DNA from: Massilia horti | GTDB taxonomy: Bacteria; Pseudomonadota; Gammaproteobacteria; Burkholderiales; Burkholderiaceae_D | DNA length: 49,203 nt | Assembly: GCF_004614195.1 (NCBI RefSeq) | Contig: NZ_SPUM01000136.1 | Coordinates: 1-49,203 of the forward strand | Reading direction: 5' to 3' | Shown: positions 44,824 through 49,203 of the stretch, one piece after another | Numbering within the stretch: the stretch's first letter is position 1 | Layout of the letters: every line of letters starts with the position of its first letter | The notes under the pieces: generated by a model | What the model was told of the DNA's origin: nothing | Database searches by the model: none | Seen by the model: only the letters and a program-made list of their open reading frames with translations | Translations under genes and position numbers: made by a program

Positions 44824-44825
44824 TC

Positions 44826-44995
44826 GTAGGGTGGGCGGGTCTCCCGCCCACGCGTTCAAACAGAGCGTGAATCGCCTCGTAGGGTGCGCACCTGTGCGCA
44901 CGCGGTCACCATATGCTGACTTGCGGCGGCGGCTGCACTGCGCTGCGTTCGCGAACCGCGTGCGCACAGGTCCTCGGCAGCCCCGCGCCCCCTAC
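44826..44995. repeat. Compound palindromic repeat after hflC
   Basis: A solitary GGGCGGG-type arm (44826-44859) is followed 19 bases later by a full GCGCAC-type element (44879-44995). The inner part of the latter (CGCGGTCACC, CTGACTTGCGGC) recurs in inverted orientation in the copy at 49052. It takes up nearly half of the 360-base hflC-hisZ gap. The remainder (44996-45183) contains only a small palindrome GGCTA-AAA-TAGCC at 45098-45110, and no gene. Confidence 0.85.
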
Positions 44996-45183
44996 GAACT
45001 CCGCTGGGTGATCGTGATCGGGGCACCTAATCGTGGGACTTTGACAACGCCAACCGCCCCCGACCGTCACCAACCCTCTCTCCCCAACCTTGTTTTCGGC
45101 TAAAATAGCCGATTCGGCGTTAGAACCGCGCGCATCGCCGCGCTGTTTTTGCCCGATGTTTAACAACTCCCATCGCTTTTTCC

Positions 45184-46338
45184 ATGCCAAACTGGCTTTT
45201 GCCCGAGAGTATCGCGGACGTCCTGCCTTCCGAAGCGCGCAAGATCGAAGAACTGCGCCGGCTGATGCTCGACACCTTCCGCCTGTACGGCTACGAGCTG
45301 GTAATGCCGCCGCTGCTCGAATACGTCGAATCGCTGCTGGCCGGGGGCGGGCAGGACACCGATCTGAAAACCTTCAAGGTCGTCGACCAGCTCTCCGGCC
45401 GCCTGCTCGGCCTGCGCCCGGACATGACCACCCAGGTCGCGCGCATCGACGCCCACCTGCTCAACCGCGACAGCGTCACCCGCCTGTGCTACGCCGGCAG
45501 CGTGCTGCACACCCGCCCGTCGGGCCTGCACGCGACCCGTGAGCCGCTGCAGATCGGCGCCGAAATCTACGGCCACGCGGGGCTGGAGGCCGACGCCGAA
45601 ATCCAGGAACTGGCGCTGGCCACGCTCGCGCTGGCCGGCTTTGCCGAACCGCGCCTGGACCTGTCGCACGTTGGCGTGCTGCGCGCGCTCCTGGCCGAGG
45701 ACCCGGCAGCCAAGCGCGATGAAGCGCAGCTCTACGACCTGCTGCGCGCAAAAGACATCCCGGGACTGGAAGTGATCACCCAGTCCTACGCACCCGTCAC
45801 GCGTAACGCGCTGCTCGCGCTGCCGAACCTGTACGGCGATTGTGACATGCTCGCGCACGCACGCGAGGTGCTGCCGCCGCTGCCGGGCATCACGCGTGCG
45901 CTGGCCGAACTGGCGGCGCTGTGCGGCAGCGCGCTTGGCCGCGCCCAGGTCGCGATCGACCTGGCCGACCTGCGCGGCTATCAGTACGAAAGCGGCGCCA
46001 TGTTCGCGCTGTACGTGCCGGGCCTGCCGAACGCGGTGGCGCGCGGCGGCCGTTACGACCATGTGGGCGAAGCCTTCGGCCGGGCGCGACCCGCGACCGG
46101 CTTTTCGCTCGACTTGCGCGAACTGGCGCGGCTGCTGCCGACCGCCGGGCGCAAGCACTCGATCCGCGCCCCCTGGGGCAACGCGCCGGAACTGCGCGCA
46201 AAAATCGCCGAGCTGCGCAAGGCCGGCGAAGTGGTGATCCAGAGCTTCCCGGGTCACGATAATGTTCAGGACGAGTTCGAGTGCGACCGCGTGCTCGTCC
46301 TCGAAGACGGAAATTGGATTCTCAAAAACTTAGGTTAA
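45184..46338 (+). CDS. hisZ: ATP phosphoribosyltransferase regulatory subunit HisZ
   Basis: Catalytically inactive paralogue of HisRS that pairs with short HisG to make the first enzyme of histidine biosynthesis. It has 384 residues. It has the HisRS-like fold (DVLPSEARKIEELRRLMLD, LRPDMTTQVARI, GGRYDHVGEAFGR) but lacks the anticodon-binding domain. It lies between hflC and purA as in other betaproteobacteria. ATG 45184 has no strong ribosome binding site; the region just before it is T-rich. Confidence 0.95.
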   Translation: MPNWLLPESIADVLPSEARKIEELRRLMLDTFRLYGYELVMPPLLEYVESLLAGGGQDTDLKTFKVVDQLSGRLLGLRPDMTTQVARIDAHLLNRDSVTRLCYAGSVLHTRPSGLHATREPLQIGAEIYGHAGLEADAEIQELALATLALAGFAEPRLDLSHVGVLRALLAEDPAAKRDEAQLYDLLRAKDIPGLEVITQSYAPVTRNALLALPNLYGDCDMLAHAREVLPPLPGITRALAELAALCGSALGRAQVAIDLADLRGYQYESGAMFALYVPGLPNAVARGGRYDHVGEAFGRARPATGFSLDLRELARLLPTAGRKHSIRAPWGNAPELRAKIAELRKAGEVVIQSFPGHDNVQDEFECDRVLVLEDGNWILKNLG

Positions 46339-46343
46339 GTGTG

Positions 46344-47663
46344 ATGTCAAATAAAAACGTGGCAAAGAACGTCGTTGTCATTGGCACCCAGTGGGGCGAT
46401 GAAGGCAAAGGTAAGATCGTCGACTGGCTGACCGACCACGCCGCTGGCGTGGTGCGCTTCCAGGGCGGCCACAATGCCGGCCATACCCTGGTCATCAAGG
46501 GCCAGAAAACCGCACTGCAGCTGATCCCGTCGGGCATCATGCGCGAAGGCGTGGCCTGCTACATCGGCAACGGCGTGGTGGTCTCGGTACCGGACGTGAT
46601 GCGCGAAATCGACAAGCTGCAGGCAGCCGGCGTGGAAGTCGTGTCGCGCCTGATGATCTCGGAAGCGTCGCCGGCCATCCTGCCGTACCACGTCGCCATC
46701 GACGTCGCCCGCGAAGCCGCGCGCGGCGCCAACAAGATCGGCACCACCGGCAAGGGCATCGGCCCGGCATACGAAGACAAGGTCGCACGCCGCGCGATCC
46801 GCATCGCGGACATGCTCAACGAAACCCGCTTCGCCGAAAAGCTGAAAGAGAACCTCGATTACCACAACTTCGTGCTGGCCAACTACCTGGGCGGCCAGGC
46901 GCTGGACTTCCAGAAGGTGTTCGATGACGCGATGGCCCTCGTGCCGCGCCTCTCCCCGATGGTCGGCGACGTCTCGTCGGCCCTGCACGCGACCTACAAG
47001 GCGGGCGGCAACCTGCTGTTCGAAGGCGCGCAAGGCTCGCTGCTGGACGTCGACCACGGCACCTACCCGTACGTGACCTCGTCGAACTGCGTGGCCGGCA
47101 ATGCCGCCGCCGGTGCCGGCGTCGGCCCGAACATGCTGCACTACATCATGGGCATCACCAAGGCCTACACCACCCGCGTGGGCTCGGGCCCGTTCCCGTC
47201 GGAGCTGCCGACCGACCAGGGCATCGGCGAGCACCTCTCGCGCGTCGGCCACGAGTTCGGCACCGTCACCGGCCGTGCGCGCCGCTGCGGCTGGTTCGAC
47301 GCCGCGCTGCTGCGCCGCTCGGTCCAGATCAACGGCGTCTCGGGCATGTGCCTGACCAAGCTGGACGTGCTGGACGGCCTGGAGTCGCTCAAGATCTGCA
47401 CCGGCTACACCATTGACGGCCGCGCGGTCGACATCTTCCCGGTCGGCGCGGAAGAAGCGGCCTTGTGCAAGCCGGTGTACGAAGAAATGCCGGGCTGGAA
47501 GGACAGCACCGTCGGCGCCAAGTCGATGGACGACCTGCCGGCCACTGCACGCGCTTACATCAAGCGCATCGAAGAGCTGGTCGGTGTTCCGGTCGACATG
47601 GTGTCGACTGGCCCGGACCGCGAAGAAACCATCGTCCTGCGTCATCCGTTCGCGGCCGAATAA
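46344..47663 (+). CDS. purA: Adenylosuccinate synthetase
   Basis: GTP-dependent enzyme that joins aspartate to IMP in AMP synthesis, 439 residues. The P-loop-like GTQWGDEGKGKIVDWL is at residues about 14-29, followed by GGHNAGHTLV, TTGKGIGPAYEDK, FEGAQGSLLDVDHGTYP and GRARRCGWFD. The C-terminus has VSTGPDREETI. ATG 46344 starts MSNKNVAKNVVVIG, which fits the family. It lies five bases after hisZ and probably shares its transcript. Confidence 0.97.
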   Translation: MSNKNVAKNVVVIGTQWGDEGKGKIVDWLTDHAAGVVRFQGGHNAGHTLVIKGQKTALQLIPSGIMREGVACYIGNGVVVSVPDVMREIDKLQAAGVEVVSRLMISEASPAILPYHVAIDVAREAARGANKIGTTGKGIGPAYEDKVARRAIRIADMLNETRFAEKLKENLDYHNFVLANYLGGQALDFQKVFDDAMALVPRLSPMVGDVSSALHATYKAGGNLLFEGAQGSLLDVDHGTYPYVTSSNCVAGNAAAGAGVGPNMLHYIMGITKAYTTRVGSGPFPSELPTDQGIGEHLSRVGHEFGTVTGRARRCGWFDAALLRRSVQINGVSGMCLTKLDVLDGLESLKICTGYTIDGRAVDIFPVGAEEAALCKPVYEEMPGWKDSTVGAKSMDDLPATARAYIKRIEELVGVPVDMVSTGPDREETIVLRHPFAAE

Positions 47664-47692
47664 AACAAAAGAAACGTTAGGAGTTCTCAAGC

Positions 47693-48232
47693 ATGACCAC
47701 CCCACCATCGACCGACAAGGACCTCTGGGTATCCTGGGACGAATACCACCGCCTGATCGAGCGCCTGGCGCTCATGGTGTATGAATCGAACTGGCAGTTT
47801 GACATGGTGCTGTGCCTCGCGCGCGGCGGCGTGCGCCCGGGCGACGTCTTCTCGCGCATCTTCGACGTGCCGCTGGCGATCCTGTCGACCAGCTCGTACC
47901 GCGAAGAAGCGGGCACCAAGCAGGGCGACCTGGACATCGCCAAGTACATGACGATGACCAAGGGACCGCTGAAAGGCCGCATCCTGCTGGTCGACGACCT
48001 GGCCGATTCGGGTGTCACGCTGCAGAAGGTGCGCACGCACCTGAAGGAGAACTTCCCCGAGGTGACTGAAGTGCGTTCGGCCGTCATCTGGGTCAAGGGC
48101 ACCTCGTCGATCCAGCCGGACTACCATCTGGTCGACCTGCCGCACAACCCATGGATCCATCAGCCGTTCGAAGACTACGACGGCCTGCGCCCGCACCAGC
48201 TGACGGCGTGGATGAAGAAGTTCGAGAAATAA
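47693..48232 (+). CDS. Phosphoribosyltransferase (purine salvage type)
   Basis: A 179-residue type I phosphoribosyltransferase. It shows WDEYHRLIERLALMVYE, LCLARGGVRPGD, and the PRPP-binding motif ILLVDDLADSGVTL at about residues 100-113. A substrate hood segment contains VIWVKGTSS. Position after purA suggests purine base salvage (hypoxanthine/xanthine), but the base specificity cannot be read from the sequence. TAGGAG lies eight bases before the ATG. Confidence 0.88.
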   Translation: MTTPPSTDKDLWVSWDEYHRLIERLALMVYESNWQFDMVLCLARGGVRPGDVFSRIFDVPLAILSTSSYREEAGTKQGDLDIAKYMTMTKGPLKGRILLVDDLADSGVTLQKVRTHLKENFPEVTEVRSAVIWVKGTSSIQPDYHLVDLPHNPWIHQPFEDYDGLRPHQLTAWMKKFEK

Positions 48233-48282
48233 TCATTCCGCTGTCGGGTGTGCCTCTCTGCGCCACCCCGGCATGAATCAGG

Positions 48283-48320
48283 AAACGTCGTTCCGGCGCA
48301 GGCGGGAACGACGTTTTCCT
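48283..48320 (+). terminator. Terminator after the phosphoribosyltransferase gene
   Basis: AAACGTCGTTCC (48283-48294) and GGAACGACGTTT (48305-48316) form a perfect 12-bp stem, followed by TCCTTTAT. The stem bases resemble the REP-like arms at 5348 and 5442, so the terminator may derive from such a repeat. Confidence 0.82.
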
Positions 48321-48430
48321 TTATCACTTCGTGACATGCCTATTCGTTACTGCGCCATCTCGATTGCGCATCGTTTAATATTGCCGAATTACCTTTGCCT
48401 GCCGAAGGGCCTCGGCGTACCAAACTCCCC

Positions 48431-49027
48431 ATGACCCAAAGCTTCTTCCAGACCTTTATCCTGCTCCTGCTGGTCACCGACCCGTTCGGCAACGTGCCCT
48501 TGTTTGTCGCCGGACTCAAGGATGTACCCGTACCGCGACGCCCGCGGATCGTGGTGCGCGAATGCGCGATCGCTTTCCTGCTGCTGCTGATCTTCATGTT
48601 CTTCGGCCGTCACTTCCTGTCGGCGCTGCAGCTTTCCGAAGTTGCGCTACGCATCGGCGGCGCCGTGATCCTGCTCCTGATCGCGATTCGCATGGTGTTC
48701 CCGCATCCAGACGGCGTGCTGGGCCGAACCGAAGGTGGCGAGCCTTTCATCGTGCCGCTGGCGATTCCCGCGCTGGCCGGTCCTTCTGCGCTGGCCACCG
48801 TGCTGCTGTTCACATCGCGCAGCATGGAAGAAGTGGCGGTGCACGTCGCCGCGCTGGGCGCGGTTGCCGTGGTCTGGCTGGCGGTGTTCCTCTCCGCCGA
48901 ACGGCTGCAGAAACGGCTTGGCCCACAGGTGATGACGGCGTTCGAGCGCCTGATGGGCCTGATCCTGGCCGCGATGTCAATCGAGATGCTGCTGGGTGGG
49001 GTACGCGAGTTCGTCAAGACGCTGTGA
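48431..49027 (+). CDS. MarC family integral membrane protein
   Basis: A 198-residue protein with six hydrophobic helices, the MarC/YchE family. It has FFQTFILLLLVTDPFGNVPL at the N-terminus, then AIAFLLLLIFMFFGRHFL, EVALRIGGAVILLLIAIRMV, PLAIPALAGPSALATVLL and a final IEMLLGG. Function of the family is unknown; the old link to multiple antibiotic resistance was withdrawn. ATG 48431 matches the conserved family start. No close ribosome binding site is visible. A repeat element follows 24 bases after the stop. Confidence 0.93.
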   Translation: MTQSFFQTFILLLLVTDPFGNVPLFVAGLKDVPVPRRPRIVVRECAIAFLLLLIFMFFGRHFLSALQLSEVALRIGGAVILLLIAIRMVFPHPDGVLGRTEGGEPFIVPLAIPALAGPSALATVLLFTSRSMEEVAVHVAALGAVAVVWLAVFLSAERLQKRLGPQVMTAFERLMGLILAAMSIEMLLGGVREFVKTL

Positions 49028-49051
49028 TGTAGCCAGCGGAGAGGGGGCGTC

Positions 49052-49156
49052 GTAGGGTGCGCACCTGTGCGCACGCGGTCCGCGAACGTCGCGTAACGAA
49101 GCGGCAGCCGCAAGTCAGTATGCGGTGACCGCGTGGGCACAGGGTGCCCACCCTAC
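49052..49156. repeat. Palindromic intergenic repeat, GCGCAC subtype
   Basis: Starts GTAGGGTGCGCACCTGTGCG and ends GGGTGCCCACCCTAC. The core (CGCAAGTCAGTATGCGGTGA) is the reverse complement of the core in the 44879-44995 copy with few differences. The remaining 47 bases of the window hold no identifiable gene. Confidence 0.85.
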
Positions 49157-49203
49157 GAGGGTGTGAATAAATGCCGGCGCCCGGTACAATTCGTGTTGTC
49201 GAA

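Overview
The window is a high-GC betaproteobacterial chromosome segment. Gene order and protein sequences point to the Oxalobacteraceae (Massilia/Duganella/Telluria type): sucA-sucB-lpdA-zapE, surE-pcm-nlpD-rpoS-rlmD, ndk-rlmN-pilW-rodZ-ispG-hisS-yfgM-bamB-der-hfq-hflX-hflK-hflC-hisZ-purA. This assignment is inferred from synteny and product sequence; no rRNA gene is present to confirm it.

Layout. 1-372: truncated N-terminus of a sensor histidine kinase, minus strand. 743-8903: 2-oxoglutarate dehydrogenase operon (E1, E2, an intervening SHOCT-PspC membrane protein, E3), then zapE and a coiled-coil lipoprotein. 9019-12282: divergent metE/metR pair. 12424-16539: small housekeeping and hypothetical genes, a PP2C phosphatase, a YdcH-type protein and a DinG/YoaA-type helicase. 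16531-20842: accessory block that begins at a tRNA 3'-half fused to the helicase stop codon. It carries small genes of unknown function, a C4-like structured RNA, a frameshifted helix-hairpin-helix gene, and an orphan type VI secretion cassette (Hcp, Tai4-like immunity protein, Tae4-like amidase). 20886-21860: quinone oxidoreductase. 22041-25120: two-gene cassette of a TIR-domain protein and an 818-residue protein. The latter has a KGGVGR-type ATPase domain with a destroyed P-loop, followed by about eight 42-residue TPRs. This is the best candidate for an undescribed system in the window. 25263-31302: surE-pcm-nlpD-rpoS, rlmD and a BI-1 family membrane protein. 31535-49027: the long, conserved ndk-to-purA run, ending with a phosphoribosyltransferase and a MarC-family protein.

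How the genes work together. sucA/sucB/lpdA make one enzyme complex of the TCA cycle. metR probably controls metE. nlpD and rpoS are classically linked for stationary-phase control. rlmN-to-der is a mix of RNA modification, envelope assembly (PilW, RodZ, BamB, YfgM) and isoprenoid/tRNA charging genes. hfq-hflX-hflK-hflC joins RNA chaperone, ribosome-rescue GTPase and FtsH-regulating membrane proteins. hisZ and purA serve histidine and AMP synthesis.

Scattered through the window, each 2-28 bases after the stop codon of a plus-strand gene, are six copies of a palindromic intergenic repeat family with ends GTAGGGTG...CACCCTAC. There is also one REP-like inverted repeat upstream of lpdA. No CRISPR array, rRNA, complete tRNA or transposase gene was seen.
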